Below, one piece after another: positions 43,757 to 50,951 of a stretch of 50,951 bases of DNA (within the stretch, counting starts at the first letter, position 1; each line of letters opens with the position of its first letter). Location of the stretch: contig DAOWCY010000023.1 in the NCBI GenBank assembly GCA_030639305.1, forward strand, positions 1-50,951, written 5' to 3'. Below the pieces are notes generated by a model. That model made no database searches. It worked only from the letters and a program-made list of their open reading frames with translations, and had not been told where the DNA came from. The DNA is from JAGLQA01 sp023135565. Its GTDB lineage: Bacteria > Acidobacteriota > Aminicenantia > UBA2199. The position numbers and the translations under genes were made by a program.

Positions 43757-45382
43757 TTACTTTTCTTTTAATTGGGCAAATTTTGTTTTGAGTTCCAGGA
43801 TGGTCACCTGCTGCTGTTGCAGCATTACCTGCTGTTGGCGGAGCATCCTCTGCTGCTCCTGGGTCACTTTAGTCAAAACCGCCACCACATCCATAGGACT
43901 CATGCCTTTTCTATTCTTAGTCGCCACCAAATCGGGCACATCTTCAGCGATGAAGCCCACATGTTTCTCTTCGCTATCTACCTTATAGTTGTACTTAACA
44001 GGGCTGAGTCCTGTTAAGGCTGCCATGGCTTCATCAGCGGTAAGATCGGAAATATTCTCTTTATATTCCCGGCTGGAGGCATCCGTCCAGATGCCACCTG
44101 ATGAACAATAAGCGCCGTTACCTATGTGAAGCGGGTATTCAGGAGCCGAATTGCAGATACCCACCTGGCAATCGGTATCGCAAGTCAATACCTTGTCGCC
44201 GTTATTCACCATAAAATGCACCTTGTGGTTGGTGGCGGAACCGAATTGAGCGCCGTTCTCTCCGGCAGCGATTTTACATTTTGCCCCATCGGTACGGGTG
44301 ATCTGGAATACAGAATTAACTCCTGTCAGTTCCAATTCCAGGGTAGTTTCCGGTGAAGTAGTGCCCATGCCTATATTACCGCTTGAAGTGATGTAAAGAG
44401 CGTTTGATGGAGCGGATTTTTCAATAATAAAGGGTTGTGTGCTGTTGATGGCATCCTCTACAAAAAAACCGGAGTTGCTGTTACCCATATCCCAGGTTTG
44501 CGCCGTTCCTTCGGTCTTTTCCAGCCTGATAGTTGGGGCATTGCCGTCTACTAAGTGCAAGTGAACCGCGGGCGTGGAGGTGCCTAATCCTATCCTGTTG
44601 TTAGTAGCAATATAAAAAGCGCCATCAGTGGCTCCGGCTTCGATGGTAAATGGCGTTGTTGATGCAGAAACGCCCGCTTCCGTTCCCAGGTCGTCGATAA
44701 AAAAAGCATTTGCCCCTTCTTCAGGGGACTCGTTGATACGAATTTGCCAATCATTTTTGGTATGATTATCATACAGACTTTCATGCACGGTAGTGTCGAT
44801 AAAGGCGATACGCAGGTTATTCTCTTTCAACCGAATAGTATCATAACCGAAGTTCTCCCCGTTTGCACAATCAAGACCGACACAAAGACTTCTCTGCACG
44901 ATGAGATCATCATCATATACAACGTCCTGGGGTGTATCCGGTGGGTTTCCTTCCGGGAACGCGGCCGTTACGATACTGCCTCCCCTGACGGAGAAATAAC
45001 CGGACTGGACCAGGGGTTTCAGGGAATTGCCGGGTTGATTGCCTGCATCCCATCTGCTGCCTACGGATTTTTTACCAACATGGCGAGTCATTCGCAGTTC
45101 GTAGGTATAAGAGCCGTCTCCTAATTTGCCGCCGTTATCAGAAAGGTCGAAATAAGGAGCAGCGCCGGACGCGAAAGTTTTACGAAAAACCGTGCCGGCA
45201 GGACAGGAAACCGTTAGGGTAATCCTTGCATAGTTACTCACCCCTGGCTGCCATAAAATCCCGCTGGAACCGGTGCTTACATCGAATAACCGGGAACCGG
45301 CGGCTCCCGATGCCGATCCTGTGAACCAAAAAACAAAAACCAGTGCAGCAAATGCTGCGAACAGTTGTTTTTTTCTTATCAT
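43757..45382 (-). CDS. Secreted protein with C-terminal S74 chaperone domain
   Basis: A 541-aa secreted protein. A signal peptide (about 1-27) is followed by beta-rich segments with repeats typical of trimeric fibres (RIGLGTSTPAVHLHL, GNIGMGTTSPETTLEL). Residues about 430-541 are a peptidase S74 intramolecular chaperone domain (ASSREYKENISDL, SPVKYNYK, HVGFIAEDVP), which trimerises and then cuts itself off at the serine in SSREYKENI. The protein ends in a glutamine-rich coiled coil (RQQQVMLQQQQVTILELK). S74 domains mature phage tail spikes and bacterial surface fibres. No other phage gene is near, so this is a cell-surface fibre. SD AGAGGAGG. The leader holds a palindrome TTTCGGAATTCCCGAAA (45482-45498) and a CTTTTCAAG/CTTGAAGAG hairpin. 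Confidence 0.9.
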   Translation of the reverse strand: MIRKKQLFAAFAALVFVFWFTGSASGAAGSRLFDVSTGSSGILWQPGVSNYARITLTVSCPAGTVFRKTFASGAAPYFDLSDNGGKLGDGSYTYELRMTRHVGKKSVGSRWDAGNQPGNSLKPLVQSGYFSVRGGSIVTAAFPEGNPPDTPQDVVYDDDLIVQRSLCVGLDCANGENFGYDTIRLKENNLRIAFIDTTVHESLYDNHTKNDWQIRINESPEEGANAFFIDDLGTEAGVSASTTPFTIEAGATDGAFYIATNNRIGLGTSTPAVHLHLVDGNAPTIRLEKTEGTAQTWDMGNSNSGFFVEDAINSTQPFIIEKSAPSNALYITSSGNIGMGTTSPETTLELELTGVNSVFQITRTDGAKCKIAAGENGAQFGSATNHKVHFMVNNGDKVLTCDTDCQVGICNSAPEYPLHIGNGAYCSSGGIWTDASSREYKENISDLTADEAMAALTGLSPVKYNYKVDSEEKHVGFIAEDVPDLVATKNRKGMSPMDVVAVLTKVTQEQQRMLRQQQVMLQQQQVTILELKTKFAQLKEK

Positions 45383-45672
45383 ACTTGTTGCCTCCTCTAA
45401 AAAGTGTATGCAAATCTCTACAACAAACCGCTCTTTTCAAGTCTTGCTTGAAGAGAAGCAATACTAAGTTTTAATTAAAAATTTCGGAATTCCCGAAAAT
45501 CCCTGGTAATGATTACGTCCATCTAAATATCTCTTTCAGCCCAGAAAAGGAATACAGGTAAAGTTTAACGGTTTCCTTGAAATTCCTCTGTTCATTACCC
45601 AATGACGCATTATACCATAGACCGAGTGATTTTTTCAATAAAAAATTCAATTTTTTTTCGATGTTTCAAACC

Positions 45673-46023
45673 TTGCCGGGTGACGCACCCATTGAATTAT
45701 ATAGCCGGGGGCCGCGGCATACCCACTCACTTAGCCTCCGGCGGCCCCTGCCGGGAGGGCCAAACTTTTGAAAAAGTTTGATCAAAACTTTTATTTTGAA
45801 AATCAAAAACGCTCACCCGCTGCCTCTGCAGCGAAGCGGCTTATCGCCCCCCCCACGCCGTGGGGCTTGCCTCCGGCGGCCCCTGCCGGGGGCCAAACTT
45901 TTAAAAAAGTTTGAACAAAACTTCTAATAATTGAGAATCAAAAACGCTCACCCGCTGCCCCTTATCGCCCCTCCACGCGAGTGGGCTCTCCAGGTGAAGG
46001 CACGCATCATGAAGAACTACTAT
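45673..46023 (+). repeat. Tandem type A repeats with MKNYY extension
   Basis: A variant fragment (45673-45732), then two complete type A units (about 45734-45866 and 45867-45988) in direct orientation, followed by GGTGAAGGC and CGCATCATGAAGAACTACTA (to 46023). The last word recurs inverted at 50836-50856. They fill most of 45383-46130; the remainder is the S74 gene leader and an AT-rich stretch with nothing recognised. Confidence 0.8.
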
Positions 46024-46130
46024 CAAATTACCGGGAAAATAAAAAAAAAAGACTCTGGGGCTTGTATTTTTTTCCTTTCTGTTTTATCATTGCTTTATAG
46101 AAAACCACCTAAACCGGGAAGAATAATTCG

Positions 46131-48611
46131 ATGAGCGAACAAAAAATTAAACAAGAAGTCGAAGCCGTCCAACAGATGGTTGTTTTTTTCGACTCCCTGC
46201 TGAGCGCTTCTGCCGACGGCATCGCCATCACCGACGTAGACCAAAATATTATCCTGGTGAATGAGGCTTTCTGCTCCTTCTTCGACAGCAGTTGGCGGGA
46301 CGTTATGAAAACGAACCTCAGCTTGTGGATCAAAAAGTTAGGCCGCGACGCACGCCAACAATGGGAAGATTTAGAAAAAAAAGTCCACCTAAAAGGCGAA
46401 TGCCGCGAGGTGGTGTTCACTAAAAATACAAAAGATGGAAAAATCTACCTGAGCGTCAATGCCTCACTGCTTAAACAAGACAGCGGCTTAAGCTCGATTA
46501 TTACCACCTGGCGCGACATTACTAAACATAAACAAGTGGAAAGAGAACTGCGCAATGCAAAAGAAACATTGGAAACATATATCGGCGAACTCGATAACCA
46601 CGCCCGGGAAATGAATTTTAAAAGCATCGAACTAGAACACGCCCGGAAAATTGCAGAATACGCAAATGTCGCCAAAAGCGAGTTCCTGGCCAATATGAGC
46701 CACGAAATCCGTACGCCGATTAACGGGGTGCTGGGCATGACTTCCCTGCTGATGGAAACGAAATTAACATCCCAACAGCGGGAATATGCCGAAACCATCC
46801 GCGGCAGCAGCGATACACTCCTGGCGCTTATCAACGATATTCTCGACCTTTCAAAAATCGAAGCGGGGAAATTAGAATTAGAAAAAGTAGATTTCGACTT
46901 AAGGCTAACTATAGAAGAAACCAGCGATATCCTGGCCCTGCGCGCCCAAACAAAAGGCCTGGAATTCCTCTGCTTGATCGATCCGGAAGTGCCGCCTTTT
47001 CTCCGCGGCGACCAGGGCCGCTTGCGCCAGATCATCATCAACCTGGCAAATAACGCCATCAAATTCACCGAAAAGGGCGAGGTAGCAGTGCGGGTGAGCC
47101 TGGACTACGAAGACGACGAGTCGGTACGGCTCTATTTTTCTGTAAAAGATACAGGCATCGGCATCCCCAAAGAACGGCAGGATATGCTCTTTAAGGCTTT
47201 TGTCCAGGCCGACAATTCTACCACCAGGCAGTACGGCGGCACGGGCTTAGGTCTGGCTATTTCAAAGCAGTTGGCCGAATTGATGGGCGGCGAAATAGGT
47301 GTGGAAAGCGAAGAAGGAACAGGGGCGAGTTTCTGGTTCACCGCTGTTTTTAAGAAACAGCCGGGGCTGAAAGCGCCCCGGGAAATAATGAAAGACGTCA
47401 AGGGGAAACGCATCTTAGTGGCGGATGCAAATGCCACTAACCGGGGTTTTATCACGCTGCAGTTACATTCCTGGGGCTGCCGCTGCCAGGAAGCCCGGGA
47501 CGGTGGCAGCGTTTTAGATTATTTACGGGCGGCGGCAAAGTTAGACAACCCTTTCAGCGCTGCTGTGATAGATATGCAAATCCCGGGCATGGAAATCGAA
47601 ACCCTGATAAAAGAAATCAAAAAAGACCCGCTGCTTGCCGACGTAGTGCTGGTGATGATGACACATATCGACAAGAACGAAAACGTGTCCGCCCTTGAAG
47701 GTCTCGGGCTTTCCACTTACCTGGTAAAGCCGATCAAGCAATCCAACCTTTACGACTGCCTGGCAAAAGTTCTAAGTGCGGGTATAGCGCCTCATAAAGC
47801 GGTTCACCGGGAATCGGGAAAACCCGCGGCTCCCGCGGCTGAAACGCCTGCCGATAAGAAAAAAGTACGCATCCTGGTTGTTGAAGACAATTTGACCAAC
47901 CAGAAGGTGGCGATGGGTTTTTTGAAAATGTTGGGCTACCGGGCCGAGGTGGCGCCCGATGGCATGGAAGCGATCAGGGTGCTGGAAGAGGGGAACTTCG
48001 ATCTTGTATTAATGGACTGCCAGATGCCGCGGATGGACGGCTATCAAGCCACTGAGTATATAAGACAGCAGGGTAATAAAGATATTCCCATAATCGCCAT
48101 GACTGCCCATGCCATGAAAGGCGACCGGGAAAAATGCCTCGCTGCCGGTATGAACGACTACCTAACCAAACCGGTGAACCCGAAAAAGCTGGGCGCTGTG
48201 ATCGAGAAGTGGTTGAGCGGTACTGATGTGGAACCTGAGGAAATGGTGGACAGAATCATCCGGGATAAAGATGTGGAAGAGATTTTCGATAAAGAGGGTC
48301 TGATAGAGCGGGTTATGGGCGATGAGGCCTTCGCTGTTGAAATCCTGGAGGAATGTTTCGATGAATTACCGCAGTTGGTCGCTTCTTTGAAAGAGGCGTC
48401 GGCCAACGCGGATGCCGGGGAAATTAAGCTGTATTCCCATACTATTAAAGGTGTAGCGGCCAATGTGGGCGCCATGGCGCTGCAGAAAAGCGCGGCCAGG
48501 ATCGAATCCGCAGCCAGGACCGAAGACATAGAAAAGGCTTCGTCGCTGCTGCCGCAAGTAGAAAAAGACCTGGAAGAGTTCAGGGAAGTAATAAAAAAAA
48601 TGGACATGTAA
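46131..48611 (+). CDS. Hybrid sensor histidine kinase (PAS-HK-REC-REC-HPt)
   Basis: An 826-aa phosphorelay protein with no clear transmembrane segment, so probably a cytoplasmic sensor. Order: PAS domain (about 20-140), coiled coil, HisKA with His191 (NMSHEIRTPINGV), ATPase with N and G boxes (GLGLAISKQLAELMGG), first receiver with Asp481 (VIDMQIPGM), second receiver with Asp629 (LMDCQMPRMDG), and a C-terminal HPt domain with the histidine near 770 in YSHTIKGVAANVGA. The whole His-Asp-His relay lies in one chain (BarA-like order), so an external response regulator must receive the phosphate; none is adjacent. The SD is weak (GGGAAG). The GT-C gene starts 18 nt after its stop, so they probably form an operon. 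Confidence 0.95.
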   Translation: MSEQKIKQEVEAVQQMVVFFDSLLSASADGIAITDVDQNIILVNEAFCSFFDSSWRDVMKTNLSLWIKKLGRDARQQWEDLEKKVHLKGECREVVFTKNTKDGKIYLSVNASLLKQDSGLSSIITTWRDITKHKQVERELRNAKETLETYIGELDNHAREMNFKSIELEHARKIAEYANVAKSEFLANMSHEIRTPINGVLGMTSLLMETKLTSQQREYAETIRGSSDTLLALINDILDLSKIEAGKLELEKVDFDLRLTIEETSDILALRAQTKGLEFLCLIDPEVPPFLRGDQGRLRQIIINLANNAIKFTEKGEVAVRVSLDYEDDESVRLYFSVKDTGIGIPKERQDMLFKAFVQADNSTTRQYGGTGLGLAISKQLAELMGGEIGVESEEGTGASFWFTAVFKKQPGLKAPREIMKDVKGKRILVADANATNRGFITLQLHSWGCRCQEARDGGSVLDYLRAAAKLDNPFSAAVIDMQIPGMEIETLIKEIKKDPLLADVVLVMMTHIDKNENVSALEGLGLSTYLVKPIKQSNLYDCLAKVLSAGIAPHKAVHRESGKPAAPAAETPADKKKVRILVVEDNLTNQKVAMGFLKMLGYRAEVAPDGMEAIRVLEEGNFDLVLMDCQMPRMDGYQATEYIRQQGNKDIPIIAMTAHAMKGDREKCLAAGMNDYLTKPVNPKKLGAVIEKWLSGTDVEPEEMVDRIIRDKDVEEIFDKEGLIERVMGDEAFAVEILEECFDELPQLVASLKEASANADAGEIKLYSHTIKGVAANVGAMALQKSAARIESAARTEDIEKASSLLPQVEKDLEEFREVIKKMDM

Positions 48612-48628
48612 CAGCAGGCACAAAATTT

Positions 48629-50704
48629 ATGTTTAAGCTTATTATTGCTATTATAGAATTGATATTAATATTTACTGCTGCTTACGGCATCTCTTTCGTG
48701 TTTCTTAAGGGGGCGGCGTCCGGGCCTGTTTGCCCTCCTCAGGCCAGCCGGGACAACCGGGATAAAAAAAAGTCCGGTTTGTTCGGCAAATTGTTCTCCG
48801 CCGGCGCTGAGAGTGAAATCACCGGGAATGGTTTAGATGATGTCATTATCAGGATTTTATTAGGGCTTGGGGTGTTGGCTTATTTGACTTTCCTGGCCGC
48901 TGCTTTGAGATTGACCGGTATAGTTTTTTTTATCGCCGTGCTGGCCGCGGGCAATTTACTGTTTGTCAAGAATCGAGGAGCACTTGTATCCAAATTTGCC
49001 TTCGGCGACCAGGGGGCTTTTTTGAAATGTGCGGTGTGCCGCTCTCACGCCAGTGGGAACCCCCTGGACCCCCAAAAAACTTTTGTTAAATTAGAAGGCG
49101 ATGCGCAGCGTCCACTGCCCGGTAAAAGTATGCAAAAAAATCGTTTTTTCGGTTTGCTGTTGGCTGTTTTTTTTGTAGTCAATTTTTTTTTCAGTCTTTT
49201 TCCGCCCACTTTTTACGATTCCCTGCTGTATCACCTGGCAGTACCCAACTATTATATAATGAACGGGGGCATAACGCCCTGGCTGACTAATTTTTTCTCC
49301 AATTTGCCCTTGAATGGGGAGATGTTGTTCTTTTTTGCCCTGTTAGGAAAAACCCCCTATATTCCTAAACTGCTTTCTTTATCCGCCGGGTTGGGTATAA
49401 TCCTGCTGCTTTTCTCCTGGTACCGGCGGCAATTTTCCCGGGGTTTTTCCGCGCTTCCGCTGCTCTTATTTTACACCATCCCCCAGGTGGGTTTTTTAAC
49501 CTCTTCCTCCAAAACAGATATCCCCGGCATGTTGTTTCTTTTTGCCGGGGTGCGCCTCTTCTTTTATTATATAGAGAAAAAGAACCGCGGGCTTTTGCTT
49601 CTTTCCGGTTTTTTCTGGGGATTCGCCATAGGCAGTAAATATATTTTTGCTTTTTTCCTGTTAGGTTTCTTTTTTTCGCTGCTGTTTTACAAACCGCTGA
49701 AATTTAAGAAAAAAGCAGTGGCGATTGTAACTATATCTATTGTTGTGCTGCTCTGCTTACTGCCCTGGTTCGTGAAAAACGCGGTAATCACGGGGAACCC
49801 CTTATATCCCTACATGAATAATATCTTTAAAAGCAAGCACTGGGACAGCGGCCAGTCGGCAAATTTTTCAACTACTATTAAACGGGGCAGCGGGCACTCC
49901 CTGTGGAAATATCTCTACTACCCCATCGAAATCTTTATCACTCCTTACAGTTATGGTATGACCGCGGTCCTGGGGATTCTTTTCCTCGCTTTTGCGCCTT
50001 TTCTTTTTTTCCTGAGAAAATCGCCGGAAGCCCGCTGTTTGGCTTTTTCCGGGATAATTTCTTTTGCTGTCCTGCTGCCTTTTTCCATGGTGCCCCGTTA
50101 TTTTTTGGCCAGTTTCCTGCTGCTCTCGATTCCCATGGCAGTCGGGGCGGAACAGGCTATGAAAAAATCGAAGTCTATAAAAAAGATAATTCTCTTGTTC
50201 TTAACTGTGCTGCTTTTATTTAATCTTGTTCTCCAGGTAGATATGCAGGAGAAATATTTTAACGGTTTTGCTTATTTAAAGGGGAAACTCGGCGGGAAAT
50301 TCAAGGAAAGTAAAATCAAATACCTTTATACCGTACCCTATTACCGGGCAGCCGAATATATCAACAGCCACCTGTCGGAAACAGACCGGGTTATTTTCTT
50401 AGGGGAAGACCGTTCTTTTTATGTAAAGAAAGAATTTATTGTCAGCTCATTTTTCGATCGTAATCCTTTGCTCGATTTTTTGAGAAAGAGCAGGGATTTT
50501 GCTGATTTTTCCCTTTTATTAAAAGAAGCGGGCATCACGCACATATTATATTATCCAGCCGGTTTAGAGCGTATGGCGGGAAAATCGCCCATTTACAGGC
50601 TGGACGCTTCTCTCAAAGCGAAGTTGGGTGATTTTTTAGCGAATTTTTTACCGATTTTCAGGGACAAGCGTTACGTTCTTTACAGGATTATTGCTCAGCG
50701 GTAA
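48629..50704 (+). CDS. GT-C fold membrane glycosyltransferase with repeat insertion
   Basis: A 691-aa polytopic protein with about 12 hydrophobic segments. The GT-C aspartate is in the first large loop, PPTFYDSLLYHLAVPNYY, matching the dolichyl-phosphate-mannose/ArnT-like (GT39/83) group. The C-terminal 150 residues form a soluble domain (DRVIFLGEDRSFYVKK). It should transfer sugars from polyprenyl-phosphate donors on the outer side of the membrane. Between hydrophobic segments 3 and 4, about 31 residues (from AFGDQGAFLKCAVCRS) are read from a type B repeat (48998-49090); no equivalent loop is expected in the family. Probably co-transcribed with the hybrid kinase. The protein at 1918-3657 is of the same broad class. 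Confidence 0.82.
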   Translation: MFKLIIAIIELILIFTAAYGISFVFLKGAASGPVCPPQASRDNRDKKKSGLFGKLFSAGAESEITGNGLDDVIIRILLGLGVLAYLTFLAAALRLTGIVFFIAVLAAGNLLFVKNRGALVSKFAFGDQGAFLKCAVCRSHASGNPLDPQKTFVKLEGDAQRPLPGKSMQKNRFFGLLLAVFFVVNFFFSLFPPTFYDSLLYHLAVPNYYIMNGGITPWLTNFFSNLPLNGEMLFFFALLGKTPYIPKLLSLSAGLGIILLLFSWYRRQFSRGFSALPLLLFYTIPQVGFLTSSSKTDIPGMLFLFAGVRLFFYYIEKKNRGLLLLSGFFWGFAIGSKYIFAFFLLGFFFSLLFYKPLKFKKKAVAIVTISIVVLLCLLPWFVKNAVITGNPLYPYMNNIFKSKHWDSGQSANFSTTIKRGSGHSLWKYLYYPIEIFITPYSYGMTAVLGILFLAFAPFLFFLRKSPEARCLAFSGIISFAVLLPFSMVPRYFLASFLLLSIPMAVGAEQAMKKSKSIKKIILLFLTVLLLFNLVLQVDMQEKYFNGFAYLKGKLGGKFKESKIKYLYTVPYYRAAEYINSHLSETDRVIFLGEDRSFYVKKEFIVSSFFDRNPLLDFLRKSRDFADFSLLLKEAGITHILYYPAGLERMAGKSPIYRLDASLKAKLGDFLANFLPIFRDKRYVLYRIIAQR
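48998..49090 (+). repeat. Type B repeat inserted in-frame in GT-C gene
   Basis: GCCTTCGGCGACCAGGGGGC, an internal GTGCGGTGTGCCGCTCTCAC segment not present in other type B copies, then AACCCCCTGGACCCCCAAAA and AACTTTTGTTAAA. The length is a multiple of three and the reading frame stays open. Confidence 0.85.
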
Positions 50705-50715
50705 ACATGTAATTT

Positions 50716-50951
50716 GCGGGCCTCACCCGGAAACGGCAGCGTGTGAGCGCTTTTGATTCTAAATAAATAAAAGTTTTGATCAAACTTTTTCAAAAGTTTG
50801 GCCCCCGGCAGGGCCGCCGGAGGCAAAGTAATATCATAGTAGTTCTTCATGATGCGGGCCTCACCCGGAAACGGCAGCGTGTGAGCGCTTTTGATTCTAA
50901 ATAAATAAAAGTTTTGATCAAACTTTTTCAAAAGTTTGGCCCCCGGCAGGG
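50716..50951 (-). repeat. Two identical direct copies of type A repeat
   Basis: 50716-50813 and 50854-50951 are the same 98 bases (from GCGGGCCTCACCCGGAAACG to CCCCCGGCAGGG) at an offset of 138 bp; the second copy runs off the window end. Between them lies ATAGTAGTTCTTCATGATGC, the inverse of the word at 46003-46023. Confidence 0.9.

Noticed and set aside
43757..45382. S74 domain taken as evidence of a prophage
   Set aside because: Signal peptide and fibre-like repeats fit a bacterial surface protein. No capsid, terminase, portal or integrase gene is in the window.
45931..46134. 67-codon ORF across the type A repeat before the hybrid kinase
   Set aside because: Mostly translated repeat sequence. 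Only the MKNYYQIT part is curious and is reported as part of the repeat finding.

Overview
This window is chromosomal DNA of a Gram-negative-type bacterium. Evidence: Sec and lipobox signal peptides, a sigma54 activator with its kinase, GT-C membrane glycosyltransferases, a tungsten-type aldehyde:ferredoxin oxidoreductase (AOR) and an ADP-forming acyl-CoA synthetase, which point to anaerobic, peptide or amino-acid fermenting metabolism. Many secreted hydrolases and eukaryote-like Ser/Thr kinases suggest a large-genome lineage such as an Acidobacteriota/Aminicenantes-like or deltaproteobacterial group. That placement is inference; no rRNA or tRNA gene was seen.

Layout. 0.3-5.7 kb (+): lipoprotein, STAS anti-sigma antagonist, GT-C glycosyltransferase, asparagine synthase. 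5.8-14.5 kb (-): secreted subtilase, sigma54 response regulator with histidine kinase, secreted peptidylarginine-deiminase-like protein with PKD and jelly-roll-like tail, a decayed zinc-ribbon GTPase, a family 2 glycosyltransferase. 14.7-17.1 kb (+): AOR fused to a ferredoxin domain. 17.3 kb (-): a tiny promoter-ORF-terminator unit. 17.7-25.5 kb: Spy-like protein, three tandem secreted amidohydrolase-fold proteins (the outer two without metal ligands), GH20 hexosaminidase. 25.5-28.4 kb: toxin-antitoxin remnants and the ADP-forming synthetase. 28.8-32.6 kb (-): a 1248-aa SBBP-propeller protein. 32.9-43.4 kb: a signalling locus in which a NACHT-pentapeptide-LRR gene is flanked on each side by one apparently active Ser/Thr kinase and one pseudokinase. 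43.7-50.7 kb: peptidase S74 protein, hybrid histidine kinase, second GT-C protein.

The most unusual feature is a dense family of modular GC-rich palindromic repeats. They fill most intergenic gaps and often begin at a stop codon. They have also entered coding sequences without breaking the frame: inside AOR, at the start of the GH20 gene, inside the second GT-C gene, and as C-terminal tails of an amidohydrolase and the sigma54 regulator. A different A-rich repeat has done the same in the SBBP protein. Two copies have intact ends: inverted repeats beginning GTAA with 8-10 bp target duplications, which resembles IS66-mobilised MITEs.

The second focus is the NACHT/kinase/pseudokinase locus. Two of its promoters place the predicted transcription start on the A of the start codon, suggesting leaderless mRNAs. 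A third focus is the 34-codon ORF at 17331-17435, whose promoter shares a two-box upstream motif with the deiminase gene 5 kb away.
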